A stretch of 48,135 bases of DNA from Flavobacteriales bacterium (GTDB taxonomy: Bacteria > Bacteroidota > Bacteroidia > Flavobacteriales > UBA1820), in NCBI GenBank assembly GCA_017620815.1, contig JAGAUI010000002.1, positions 1 through 48,135 of the forward strand. The letters run 5' to 3'. The translations under genes and the position numbers were made by a program. The notes below the pieces were generated by a model. The model worked only from the letters and a program-made list of their open reading frames with translations, had not been told where the DNA came from and ran no database searches. Of the stretch, positions 8,350 through 17,176 are shown piece after piece (positions within the stretch are counted from its first letter, which is position 1; each line of letters begins with the position of its first letter).

Positions 8350-9230
8350 AAATGTAATTTTGTTTTGTAAACAGTGTGTAACTTTTGTAAATATACCTAA
8401 AAAATATCATAATGTGTCATATGAATTTATTTGACTTAAATGTGGTGGTTTTCAGTTACTTTGCTTTTTCAAATTATTGAAACGCCAAAAATCTTGACCG
8501 TGATTATTTTTGTGTAACATATGTGGATTTTTTATCCATGCGTTAGAAAAAATTTTGTTTACAAGATGCGTGTGTTTGCCTATTTACATTTGTGTAAGTG
8601 CAATTTCTTTGAGGTTTTCAAGTGGTGTTGTAATATAACCAAGACACTTTCGCTGTATTTGCTGTATTTGCGGGCAATGATAAAGCTGATGAATTTTGAA
8701 TGTTAATAAAATGTGTTGCTTGTGGGATTTTTTTTGACATATCATATGATGTATATTTTTATGGGATGGTGTCATCTGAAGTATGACGCATGAGTTGTTT
8801 GCCATTTGTTGATGGGTAATATGTATTTTGTTTTGTCCTTATCATCTCCATTATATTACTATGTAACTTTTGAACATAATTTATATTATGTAAAATAGAA
8901 TTTCAGGGATATCCCCCACTCATAAAATAAAGACCTCAGATGTATAACAATACTGCAAATAGGTATTACATTGAAATTATATGATTAAAAGAGATTATGC
9001 GTGTGGCGTATAAAGCCTGAAAATATAAGATGAGGAATATATAAGTAATATACGTCTAGGTTGAGTTCTCCATCTTTGTTAAGATGCTATGTGGAGGTTA
9101 AAACTCGTTTATAATGCTTGTTTTATAAGGCGTTATTATAAGAATTGCCCGCAGTAATAGATAGCCTTTAATGGTGTTAAAAGGGTTGTTTTCATGTATT
9201 TTTTACGGGTTCCAGAGCCCCACTACTCTA
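8350..9230. other. About 0.9 kb without a supported gene
   Basis: AT-rich sequence. Frames of 61 codons (8521-8706, +) and 73 codons (8584-8805, -) resemble no known family and have unlikely compositions. No tRNA, tmRNA, RNase P or CRISPR pattern was seen. A loose promoter match (TTTG at 8430-8433, TTACTTTG at 8456-8463, 22-nt spacing) could start a short rightward RNA, but no terminator was found for it. Confidence 0.5.
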
Positions 9231-9259
9231 AAAAAACGCCTCCCTATGGGGAGGCGTTT
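9231..9259 (-). terminator. Terminator of the TonB-dependent receptor gene
   Basis: An 11-bp stem (9234-9244 with 9249-9259) is followed on the minus strand by six T (A-run 9231-9236), 21 nt after the stop codon at 9280. Confidence 0.85.
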
Positions 9260-9279
9260 GCGTATTGTAATAATTCTTT

Positions 9280-11352
9280 TTATTTACGTTTTTTACGCGG
9301 TATGACGAGATTGTATTTTATACCGGCTAGCACACATGCCGAAGGCATACGTATGCGTGAGGATTCGTAATATTTCTCGTTAAGAAGATTGGTTCCTTGT
9401 ACATAGACCTTAAAGCGTTCGTTTGATGGGCTGTAACTTATACGAGCATCTAGGACTTTGTTCCAGTCATATGCAAGAGTGTCTGTGAAGCCTATTTCGT
9501 CTATAGCTACATAGTCTCCATAGTATTTGAAATACTTGAAGTTAAGGTCTATTTTAAGGTTCTTGACAGGTTCTATACTCATACCCAATTCGGCCTTGTA
9601 TTTAAGGTATGTATTGGTCATGAATTCAGAAGTGTCTTTTAAGTTTTCATTGTTATATGCACCAGAGATAAACATATCCTTGATAGGGAGTTTGCCGTCT
9701 GTGAGTTTATCTATATTTATGGAGTATTTACCCGATACGCCATATGCTTCTACTTCTTCAGCAAAATAGTTTGAATATAGATAGTAATTGTCTGTTGAGT
9801 TGTAGTGGTATTGTTTTACTATAGGCTCAAAATGGGACTGCATATAAGCCGAAACATAGAGTTGAGAGAATTTGTTGCGATACTTAATTCCTCCAAAGAA
9901 AGACGAAACTATTTGTGTTTCTAGAGCATCGCCTCCATGTTCTGTGTTGTTCCAAATGTATAATTCGTGGAATACTCCATCTCTAAATGAACGGTCATAT
10001 CCTACGAATGCCTTGAATTGATTGGTTACGTTGACTCCCAGTTCGCCTCCATACATAAATTTCATACCATCATACTCTGGAGAGGAACCCATGCTTATGC
10101 CTGCGTTGGCGTACCATCTCTTGAATTTGACCGACATATCAAAATGTGCTCGCCATGAGTCGCGTGAACCCTGTCGTTGGTAGAAATTGTATGGTTTTCC
10201 GGGTACAGGTTTCCAGTAGCTCATAAGGTCTCCATAGAATTCTGAACTTTCCATAAAGGCAGAATTGTAGTCTATGCCAAAGAACACATCTATCATCTTA
10301 TTGCGGTACTGTCCGCCAAATGTAAGAGTCTGCTGAGCGACGTGTGTGTAATCCACTTTATCCAGATAGTATTCTGCATATGGAGAATCTAGCGGAGTAT
10401 TTCGCATGTTTTCTGGGTCAAACTGCTGTTTGAAGTTGGCGTAAGAGTATTTTGCAAAAAGGTCCATGCGTGCTCCTACAGGGAATATAAGGTCTAGGTC
10501 TCCGCGTATGTTATATGTATTCATATACTCTTTACTATTTACGTCTTGTGATTGACGTAATAATAGAGGTGCTTGATAGTTGTTATATACAACCGATGTA
10601 GCAGCCTCTACTCTAACCCATTTCCATGGAGAGTAAACCGTAGCCAAGTATGCTTTGGCATCTGTGTGTTCGCTTTTTATTTCATCTTCTTTGCTGCTAG
10701 ATGCAGTGGCATTGAACACGACTTCGGCTTTGCGGCCGTCATAACCTCCCATAACAGATGCTCCGTAAGAGTTAAGCATGCCACCTTGAGCCGCCACACT
10801 AGCTCCCGATGCAGCTAGAGAAGAGGCTTTGCGGGTGATGATGTTTATAACGCCATTTACAGCAAATTCACCAAAACGATTTGAATCACCGCCTTCTACT
10901 ATCTCTATGCGTTCTATCATTTCTAGTGATACAGGCACATTATCTAGCGTATAAATGCTGTAAAGCATGCTGTTTATACGTTTGCCGTCTATAAATACTG
11001 CGACAGTACCGGTTGAGTTCCCACTACCCATAACCACTTCATTCATACTGCTCATAGGACCTTTGGATGCTATTTCTATACCTTTGGCACGGGATAGAAC
11101 GCCAGATAGAGTCTGGACTGGAGAATTGTCTATGTCTTTACGGGTAATGATTTGTGTACGACCCAATTCGCCATAATCCTTCATTTCTTTTTCTACCTTA
11201 AACAGGTAGCGGCTATCTACCGGTGTGATTACAGTATCCTCTACTTCAAGTGTCGCACTTTTTTTTGTTTTGGAAGAATCTATGATGAATTCCTGTGCAA
11301 ATATGCTGCTAGGTAGTATCATACATAGACCTATTATAAATATGTTCTTCAT
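9280..11352 (-). CDS. TonB-dependent outer-membrane receptor
   Basis: A 20-residue Sec signal peptide ends at FAQ-E. The plug domain spans about 55-180: a TQIITRKDIDNSPVQTLSG start, IDGKRINSM in the middle, and IERIEIVEGGDSNRFGEFAV near the end with a final GVINIITRK. The remaining 500 residues alternate polar and aromatic strands, as in a 22-strand barrel. The protein has 690 residues and no N-terminal carboxypeptidase-like domain, so it is of the BtuB/Cir type rather than SusC, and no SusD gene is adjacent. The substrate (cobalamin, haem, siderophore or peptide) cannot be told from sequence. It is divergent from menD and transcribed alone. Confidence 0.9.
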   Translation of the reverse strand: MKNIFIIGLCMILPSSIFAQEFIIDSSKTKKSATLEVEDTVITPVDSRYLFKVEKEMKDYGELGRTQIITRKDIDNSPVQTLSGVLSRAKGIEIASKGPMSSMNEVVMGSGNSTGTVAVFIDGKRINSMLYSIYTLDNVPVSLEMIERIEIVEGGDSNRFGEFAVNGVINIITRKASSLAASGASVAAQGGMLNSYGASVMGGYDGRKAEVVFNATASSSKEDEIKSEHTDAKAYLATVYSPWKWVRVEAATSVVYNNYQAPLLLRQSQDVNSKEYMNTYNIRGDLDLIFPVGARMDLFAKYSYANFKQQFDPENMRNTPLDSPYAEYYLDKVDYTHVAQQTLTFGGQYRNKMIDVFFGIDYNSAFMESSEFYGDLMSYWKPVPGKPYNFYQRQGSRDSWRAHFDMSVKFKRWYANAGISMGSSPEYDGMKFMYGGELGVNVTNQFKAFVGYDRSFRDGVFHELYIWNNTEHGGDALETQIVSSFFGGIKYRNKFSQLYVSAYMQSHFEPIVKQYHYNSTDNYYLYSNYFAEEVEAYGVSGKYSINIDKLTDGKLPIKDMFISGAYNNENLKDTSEFMTNTYLKYKAELGMSIEPVKNLKIDLNFKYFKYYGDYVAIDEIGFTDTLAYDWNKVLDARISYSPSNERFKVYVQGTNLLNEKYYESSRIRMPSACVLAGIKYNLVIPRKKRK

Positions 11353-11391
11353 TTATAGAAATAATGTATTGTTTTCAGTTCATTTTAAATG

Positions 11392-11399
11392 CAAAAATA
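11392..11399 (-). promoter_or_regulatory. -7 promoter element for the TonB-dependent receptor
   Basis: TATTTTTG on the minus strand matches TAnnTTTG 39 nt upstream of the start. No clear -33 element was found. Confidence 0.4.
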
Positions 11400-11484
11400 G
11401 TCAATAAAAAGTAAACTGCATCGCTCTGTCTCTTATATTTTGGATACAATAACTCAAATTAGTAAAAATTTAAGATGTTTGCCG

Positions 11485-11492
11485 TACTTTTG
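11485..11492 (+). promoter_or_regulatory. -7 promoter element for menD
   Basis: TACTTTTG matches TAnnTTTG 35 nt before the menD ATG. The -33 element is not recognisable. Confidence 0.5.
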
Positions 11493-11527
11493 CATATCCT
11501 TTTGCTAATGATTAACACCTATGATAA

Positions 11528-13207
11528 ATGGATAAAAACAATCTCGTGTATTCTACACATCATCAGAGTCAAGCTGTGATTGCGGCACTCAAACATTATG
11601 GCATAAAGCATGTGGTCATATCTTCGGGGTCTCGTAATGCACCGCTTACATTACCTATCACGTCTGATGAGTATTTTAAGTGTTACAGTGTCATAGATGA
11701 ACGCTCGGCAGGTTTTTTTGCCATGGGTATAGCCAAGGAAGTGGGGCAAACAGTAGCGTTGGTATGTACTTCTGGAAGTGCTGTGCTTAACTACTACCCT
11801 GCTGTGGCAGAAGCCTTTTACTCTCGCATCCCAATCGTGATACTATCGGCTGATAGACCTGCATCTATGATAGACAAAGGTATGGGGCAGACTATTCATC
11901 AAGAAGGAGTGCTATCGCTTCATTGTTCATATAGCACTACTCTGCTTGAAGGAATTGATGATGTGGAGCATAATGTAAGGGAAATATCTCGTGCATTGGA
12001 GGTGGCGGCTGAAACATCCTCTCCTGTACATATAAACATCCCATTTGCAGAGCCTCTCTACAGTGTGGTAAGTGAGCCAATGATGTTCTCTTTTGAGGAT
12101 AATGTAGAGAAAGAAAACGAGCAAATTATTATTCCTAGTGAAGTCATAGAAAAATGGAGAAATGCTCGCCGTCCTATGGTGATATGTGGTGCTCATCATA
12201 GAGATGAAAAGCTTGAAAAAATACTTAATGCTTTACATGAGAAGTATGGAGTTATTACTCTGTGTGAGAACACGTCAAACCTGCATAATGAAAGCTTTAT
12301 AGAAAATATAGACCGCGTGATAGTTCCTCTATCAAGCGATGAACAAGAAGCCTTAAAACCAGACTTTCTCATTAGTATAGGAGGTATGATAGTTTCCAAG
12401 AAAATAAAGTCTTTCCTATCCTCCTCTACTATGTATCACATTCACGTTCACGACCACGTATGGCCAGACACATACGGGCAGCTGTCGTGCGGCGTAAAAT
12501 GTTGTGATACAGATTTTTTAAGTGGTTTACTTAAAGTAAAAAAAGAAAGAGTTGATTACTCTTCCATGTGGCTTGAAATGAATGCTCGCAGTAAGAAATC
12601 TCACGATAAATACTCTTCTACTGCACCTTATTCAGATTACTATATATGGAATACACTATCTGGATGTATTCCTAGTGATACACACCTAGAAATAGCCAAT
12701 AGTTCGTCTATACGTTACAGTCAACTCTTTAATTTCAATGATGATATAACCATCTGGTGTAACCGAGGCACTAGCGGCATAGATGGTAGCACTTCCACTG
12801 CTGTGGGAGCTGCCATAGGTAGTGAAAGAACGGTAACACATATAACTGGGGACTTGAGTTTTTTCTATGACTCAAATGCTCTATGGAACAATTATCTACC
12901 CTCCTCTATGCGTATTATAGTCATAAACAATGGTGGCGGAGGCATCTTCCGTATATTGGATGGGTCGAGAGACTCACACTGTTGTGAGGGTTTCCTAGAA
13001 GCACGTCATCGCCTCTCTGCAAAACATTTGGCATTCATGCACAATGTAGATTATATGTGTGCCAATGATGAAAAATCACTTAAAGAAAGCCTTGAAGGAT
13101 TTTGGGAGCAAAGCAAGCGGGCTCGCCTTCTAGAGATATTCACTCCGTCTGATGTCAATGACACGGTATTGCGTGATTATTTCAAATACCTGATACGTGA
13201 AAAATAA
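11528..13207 (+). CDS. menD: 2-succinyl-5-enolpyruvyl-6-hydroxy-3-cyclohexene-1-carboxylate synthase
   Basis: MenD is a thiamine diphosphate enzyme that joins 2-oxoglutarate and isochorismate, the first committed step of menaquinone synthesis. The SGSRNAPL signature is at residues 33-40, and the ThDP-activating Glu58 lies in DERSAGFF. The C-terminal cofactor domain shows GDLSFFYDSNALWNN followed by INNGGGGIFRIL. Its 559 residues match the family. No other men genes are near. Menaquinone implies a membrane electron chain, in Bacteroidales usually one ending in fumarate. Transcription is monocistronic and ends in a long hairpin. Confidence 0.96.
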   Translation: MDKNNLVYSTHHQSQAVIAALKHYGIKHVVISSGSRNAPLTLPITSDEYFKCYSVIDERSAGFFAMGIAKEVGQTVALVCTSGSAVLNYYPAVAEAFYSRIPIVILSADRPASMIDKGMGQTIHQEGVLSLHCSYSTTLLEGIDDVEHNVREISRALEVAAETSSPVHINIPFAEPLYSVVSEPMMFSFEDNVEKENEQIIIPSEVIEKWRNARRPMVICGAHHRDEKLEKILNALHEKYGVITLCENTSNLHNESFIENIDRVIVPLSSDEQEALKPDFLISIGGMIVSKKIKSFLSSSTMYHIHVHDHVWPDTYGQLSCGVKCCDTDFLSGLLKVKKERVDYSSMWLEMNARSKKSHDKYSSTAPYSDYYIWNTLSGCIPSDTHLEIANSSSIRYSQLFNFNDDITIWCNRGTSGIDGSTSTAVGAAIGSERTVTHITGDLSFFYDSNALWNNYLPSSMRIIVINNGGGGIFRILDGSRDSHCCEGFLEARHRLSAKHLAFMHNVDYMCANDEKSLKESLEGFWEQSKRARLLEIFTPSDVNDTVLRDYFKYLIREK

Positions 13208-13265
13208 ATCCACCTTGGCAAAAATGGCGTCCCGAAAGGGACGCCATTTTTGCCAAGGTGGATTT
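13206..13265. terminator. Long bidirectional hairpin terminator between menD and the E1 gene
   Basis: A perfect 28-bp stem (13206-13233 with 13238-13265) is capped by a GAAA tetraloop. It begins inside the menD stop codon and ends one base before the convergent stop at 13267, so it fills the whole gap. Confidence 0.9.
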
Positions 13266-13266
13266 T

Positions 13267-15666
13267 CTAGAAACGACGTGGATAGACTTCATGCATCATT
13301 GCAATTACAGCCTCCATTATATCATCTACTTGAGGTTTTGCATGATAATCTCCATCGTCTGCATATGTAGGACGGTGGTCGCGAGCTGTAACACATACAG
13401 GGGCACTGTCCAGCAGTTCATATCCTTTCTGTGTGGTAAGTATATTTTCCAGCATATATGCCGATGCTCCGCCTTTGACATCTTCATCTACTATCATGAG
13501 TCGTGAAGTCTTTTTAAGACTCTCTCCTATTACTCCCGTCATATCAAATGGAAGCAAACTCTGTGGGTCAATAAGCTCTACTTCTATACCCATCTGTGAC
13601 AGTTTTTCACATGCCGCACTAGCAAACGAAAATGCAGCTCCATATGACACCATAGTAAGGTCTTTACCTTGACGGACGACTTCGGCTACGCCTATCGGTG
13701 TGCGAATCTCTGAAAGATTGGAAGGAAGAGGCTCTTTCTTGCGGTAAGATATGAGATTTTCAACTATAAGAGCAGGAGTATCACAATCCATAAGCGTATT
13801 ATAAAATCCTGCAGCACGTGTCATATCACGAGGTGTGAGTATGTATATTCCTCTCAATAGCCCTAGCAGTCCACCCATTTGTGAGCCGCTGTGCCATATA
13901 CCTTCCAGACGATGACCACGAGTACGTATTATTACCGGAGCCTTCTGTGTGCCTCGTGTGCGGTGAGAAAGTGTGGCTACATCATCAGACATTACTGTAA
14001 GAGCATAGATGATATAGTCTAGATATTGGATTTCGGCAATAGGACGCAATCCTCTCATAGCCATACCCAACGCCTTTCCTATGATAGAAGTCTCTCGTAT
14101 CCCTGTATCAAACACTCTTTCTTCCCCATAAACAGCCTGTAGGTTTTCCATCCCTTGGTTTACATCTCCCATACGCCCTACGTCCTCTCCAAATGCAAAA
14201 AGATTATGGTGCTTTTTAAAAAGCAAATGAAAATTATCCCTCAATATCACACGCCCGTCCACCATAGGAGCATCTTTATCATATTGGGGAGGGAGGATGA
14301 CAGCATCTTTACCCACCTTATCACGAGGGCTATATAGATGTGAAGCATATCTATTCTCGTTTTCTGCCAAAACCTTATCCACCCAATCCTTTACATCCTT
14401 TTTCTGAGCTATGTTCTCGTTCAGCGTAAGCATTAGAACTCGCCTAGCGAGAGATAAACCTGTACTACGAGTGATAAGGGTTTCTTTTTGAGCATTGTCT
14501 ATCATCTCCTGTATCTTTTCCCCATGAGCAGATACACTCATGATAGCCTTAACCAGAGGTAAAAGACGTGAAAATTCTTCTTTTATAGGTTTTTCATAGT
14601 ATTCCAATGCTCTTTTACGTCCCTCTTTGACATCGTTTTCTGCACGGGCTTCTATCTGTGAGAGTTCTTCCTGTGTAGCTATACCGTTTTCCACTATCCA
14701 GCATCCAAAACGAGCATTACAATCGTGTTCTGCTTCCCATTCTAGACGTTCGCTACTTTTATAACGTTCATGCGAACCAGATGTAGAGTGTCCGTATGGT
14801 TGTGTGAGTTCCCTCACGTGAACAAGTGTAGGTATTCTTTTATTGCGAGTGTAGTCATTGGCCTGTTTATAAGCATTTATAAGAGCTGGATAGTCCCAAC
14901 CATTGACTTCTATTATGTGTAGTCCATTGTGATTGTCTTCTTTTTCCAATCCTTTAAGTGCCCTAGATACACTACCCTTGCTCATTTCTATGTCATTGGT
15001 AACAGATATGCCGTAATCGTTATCATAAATGCTTACAATGGCAGGCAGGGACTTTATAGCAATGGTATTCATCACTTCAAAAAAAGCACCTTCGGCAGCA
15101 GCAGCGTTACCTATATTTATAAAAGTGATTTCTTTTCCTCCTAGTGTGAGATGAGAGTTCTCCTGTGATAGTAGAGGCAGGCGTTCGTACTTCTGTGATG
15201 CTAGAGCCAGCCCTAGTCCACGAGGCATTTGTCCCGAAGTACAAGACATATCAGACGAAGAGTTGTATTTATCTATCGTCTTAATCCACTCCCCTTTTTC
15301 ATCTACCAGATGTGTAGAAAAATGCCCTACCATCTGTCGTCCAGACGATGCTGGTTCGGCACTGGTATCGGTTTCGGCATATAGGGCTGCAAACATCTGT
15401 TGTGGGGTAAGCACACCGAGAGCCACCATAAGAGTCTGGTCGCGGTAGTAGCCACTGCGGAAATCTCCGTGATGGAACACACGTGCCATAGCGAGTTGTG
15501 GAAGTTCCATGCCATCGGCAAATATCCCGAATTTGGCTTTACCAGAAAGTACTTCGCGGCGTCCCATACGGGACATAGTACGACTCAATGAAGCTGTGTA
15601 ATAGTCATCTAAAATATCTTCCCTAGATAATCCTAGAAGTGTATATATATCATCTGTATGATTCAT
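13267..15666 (-). CDS. Fused alpha/beta E1 component of an alpha-keto-acid dehydrogenase
   Basis: A single chain of 799 residues combines both E1 subunits of a branched-chain-type 2-oxoacid dehydrogenase, which decarboxylates a 2-oxoacid on ThDP and passes the acyl group to E2. The alpha half (about 60-370) contains the ThDP segment starting at G186 and ending in DNDYGIS, plus GHSTSGSHERYKS. The beta half (about 465-799) has FAFGEDVG, an IAEIQYLDYI block, RTRGHRLEGIWHSG and a transketolase C-terminal domain. The usual GDG of the metal-binding motif reads GNA here (186-188). No E2 or E3 gene is in the window. The substrate is probably a branched-chain 2-oxoacid but is unproven. Two inverted-repeat operators overlap its promoter. 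Confidence 0.88.
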   Translation of the reverse strand: MNHTDDIYTLLGLSREDILDDYYTASLSRTMSRMGRREVLSGKAKFGIFADGMELPQLAMARVFHHGDFRSGYYRDQTLMVALGVLTPQQMFAALYAETDTSAEPASSGRQMVGHFSTHLVDEKGEWIKTIDKYNSSSDMSCTSGQMPRGLGLALASQKYERLPLLSQENSHLTLGGKEITFINIGNAAAAEGAFFEVMNTIAIKSLPAIVSIYDNDYGISVTNDIEMSKGSVSRALKGLEKEDNHNGLHIIEVNGWDYPALINAYKQANDYTRNKRIPTLVHVRELTQPYGHSTSGSHERYKSSERLEWEAEHDCNARFGCWIVENGIATQEELSQIEARAENDVKEGRKRALEYYEKPIKEEFSRLLPLVKAIMSVSAHGEKIQEMIDNAQKETLITRSTGLSLARRVLMLTLNENIAQKKDVKDWVDKVLAENENRYASHLYSPRDKVGKDAVILPPQYDKDAPMVDGRVILRDNFHLLFKKHHNLFAFGEDVGRMGDVNQGMENLQAVYGEERVFDTGIRETSIIGKALGMAMRGLRPIAEIQYLDYIIYALTVMSDDVATLSHRTRGTQKAPVIIRTRGHRLEGIWHSGSQMGGLLGLLRGIYILTPRDMTRAAGFYNTLMDCDTPALIVENLISYRKKEPLPSNLSEIRTPIGVAEVVRQGKDLTMVSYGAAFSFASAACEKLSQMGIEVELIDPQSLLPFDMTGVIGESLKKTSRLMIVDEDVKGGASAYMLENILTTQKGYELLDSAPVCVTARDHRPTYADDGDYHAKPQVDDIMEAVIAMMHEVYPRRF

Positions 15667-15713
15667 CTTTATGATGTTTATCCCTTTTTTATCATAAAAA
15701 GGTATTTACGGGA

Positions 15714-15721
15714 CAAAAGTA
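15714..15721 (-). promoter_or_regulatory. -7 promoter element for the E1 gene
   Basis: TACTTTTG on the minus strand matches TAnnTTTG, 47 nt upstream of the E1 ATG. The -33 position falls inside the inverted repeats at 15737-15756. Confidence 0.5.
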
Positions 15722-15736
15722 CAAATAATATAGATA

Positions 15737-15780
15737 AACGGAATGATTATTCCGTTAAAAAATGAATGTTCATTCCGTTA
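15737..15780. promoter_or_regulatory. Paired inverted-repeat operators upstream of the E1 gene
   Basis: AACGGAAT-GATT-ATTCCGTT (15737-15756) is a perfect 8-bp inverted repeat. GAATG-TT-CATTC (15764-15775) is a second inverted repeat, and its right arm runs into another ATTCCGTT (15772-15779). GAATG/CATTC dyads are a common shape for TetR/AcrR-type repressors. No such regulator gene is in the window, so the binding protein is unknown. Confidence 0.55.
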
Positions 15781-15817
15781 TATGTGTTAAAATTTATAAA
15801 ACAGTAATGATAGAAAA

Positions 15818-17074
15818 TCATTCGTATCTTAAAGATTCTATAGGGTCTAGTCGTGCGGCTTTGCGGGCAGGATAATAACCAGATATAACACCCACAGTAA
15901 AAGTAATAGCAAACGCTAGTAGCATTTCATTAAGCGGCAGTACAAATGATGTATTCATACCCATAGATACTACATTGCCCAGCAGTATTCCTAGAATGAG
16001 ACCCACTACTCCACCTATCTGTCCTATGATGATGGATTCCAACAGGAACTCAAGAGTGATACTACGAGGTGTAGCACCCACAGCTTTCATCGTTCCTATC
16101 TCGCGTGTGCGTTCGGTAACCGAAACGAGCATTATGTTCATAAGGGCAATAGAACTACCTAGTATGGTTATAAGTCCTATGACTAGTGCAGCCATTTTGA
16201 GTTGGTCCATCATAGAGTTCATCTCCTGTAGGACAGAAACACTGCTTCTTATCTCAAAATTATCTTCCATAGCAGGGTGAAGCCCTCTTATAGAACGCAT
16301 AATGGCTCTCATTTCATCAATGAACTCATCATGAGATTCTTCTAGAGTTCCATTTATAGGAGTAGCCGATATAGCGGTGGACATAGATGGGTATATCACG
16401 CGAGCTGTGGTAAGTGGCATAAAGACTATATTGTCTTGGCTCATACCCATAGTGGCTCCTCGGCTTTCAAGGACTCCTATTATATTATAGTGTTGCCCAG
16501 CTATGCTTACGCTCTCTCCTATAACCTGAGACGAAGTCATGGAAGGGAACAGTTTGTTTACTAGGTCTGGGCCTATTATGACCACACCACCCTGCATATT
16601 TATCTCATCGGCAGTGAAAAAACGTCCTTGTTTTATCTTAAAGCCAGAAATATCCATGTAGTTCTCATCGGTGGCCATTACTATAGTATTAGGGTCTGTG
16701 TGGGCATATTGGCTACTTATTTCGGCACTACGTGAGACGGTGCTACTCAATGCTATGGTTGCCAACGCACCATTGGTCTTCTTTTTAAATCTCAAAGACG
16801 TGTGATAGTCTATAGTGGGAGTGAGATACCATTGGTCTGAGCCTTCTTTCTGTTTCCATATACCGCCATATATATTTACCACATTGGCTCCAAATGAACG
16901 GAAACTATCTGTCATAGACTCTCTTAACGCCGCCACACTGGTGAGTATCCCCACTAGAGCAGTAATACCTATGGCAATAATACCTGCTGTAATAGTAGTA
17001 CGCAGACTCTGGGATAGCACATTCTCCCAAGCCATACGCAAACTCTCTATAAATGTAGTTTTGTTTTTTTGCAT
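15818..17074 (-). CDS. MacB/FtsX-type ABC transporter permease
   Basis: This is an inner-membrane permease with the MacB topology: a short cytoplasmic start, TM1 (about 24-48), a periplasmic MacB core domain (about 50-270, beginning [10 protein letters not shown]), then TM2 (290-315), TM3 (345-370) and TM4 (382-403). The C-terminus [17 protein letters not shown] is the FtsX-family signature. MacB-type proteins transmit force to the periplasm or export peptides, lipoproteins or drugs. No ATPase, adaptor (MacA) or TolC gene is adjacent, so the partner and cargo cannot be named. The E1 gene lies 151 nt downstream behind its own promoter. A weak -7 match (TAATTTAG) is at 17096-17103. Confidence 0.9.
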   Translation of the reverse strand: MQKNKTTFIESLRMAWENVLSQSLRTTITAGIIAIGITALVGILTSVAALRESMTDSFRSFGANVVNIYGGIWKQKEGSDQWYLTPTIDYHTSLRFKKKTNGALATIALSSTVSRSAEISSQYAHTDPNTIVMATDENYMDISGFKIKQGRFFTADEINMQGGVVIIGPDLVNKLFPSMTSSQVIGESVSIAGQHYNIIGVLESRGATMGMSQDNIVFMPLTTARVIYPSMSTAISATPINGTLEESHDEFIDEMRAIMRSIRGLHPAMEDNFEIRSSVSVLQEMNSMMDQLKMAALVIGLITILGSSIALMNIMLVSVTERTREIGTMKAVGATPRSITLEFLLESIIIGQIGGVVGLILGILLGNVVSMGMNTSFVLPLNEMLLAFAITFTVGVISGYYPARKAARLDPIESLRYE

Positions 17075-17127
17075 AAAATTTTTCTATAGACGGGGCTAAA
17101 TTACGGAATTTATTGAAAGTATTTTCA

Positions 17128-17135
17128 TAGATTTG
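17128..17135 (+). promoter_or_regulatory. -7 promoter element for the C1B peptidase pair
   Basis: TAGATTTG matches TAnnTTTG 41 nt before the ATG at 17177. No good -33 element was seen. Confidence 0.45.
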
Positions 17136-17176
17136 TCCAGAATAATAAAACATATATAAATTTTATAGATATCGAT

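Noticed and set aside
8521-8706. 61-codon frame (and a 73-codon frame on the other strand at 8584-8805) as small genes
   Set aside because: Composition is that of random AT-rich DNA (many Cys, Phe, Leu, His), there is no family resemblance and no convincing promoter or terminator.
11353-11527. Cobalamin riboswitch in front of the TonB-dependent receptor
   Set aside because: The gap is only 175 nt, shared with menD, and no B12-box-like sequence was recognised.
15818-17074. LolC/LolE lipoprotein-releasing permease
   Set aside because: The domain order fits MacB, there is no LolD ATPase or second permease, and lipoprotein-sorting residues could not be verified.
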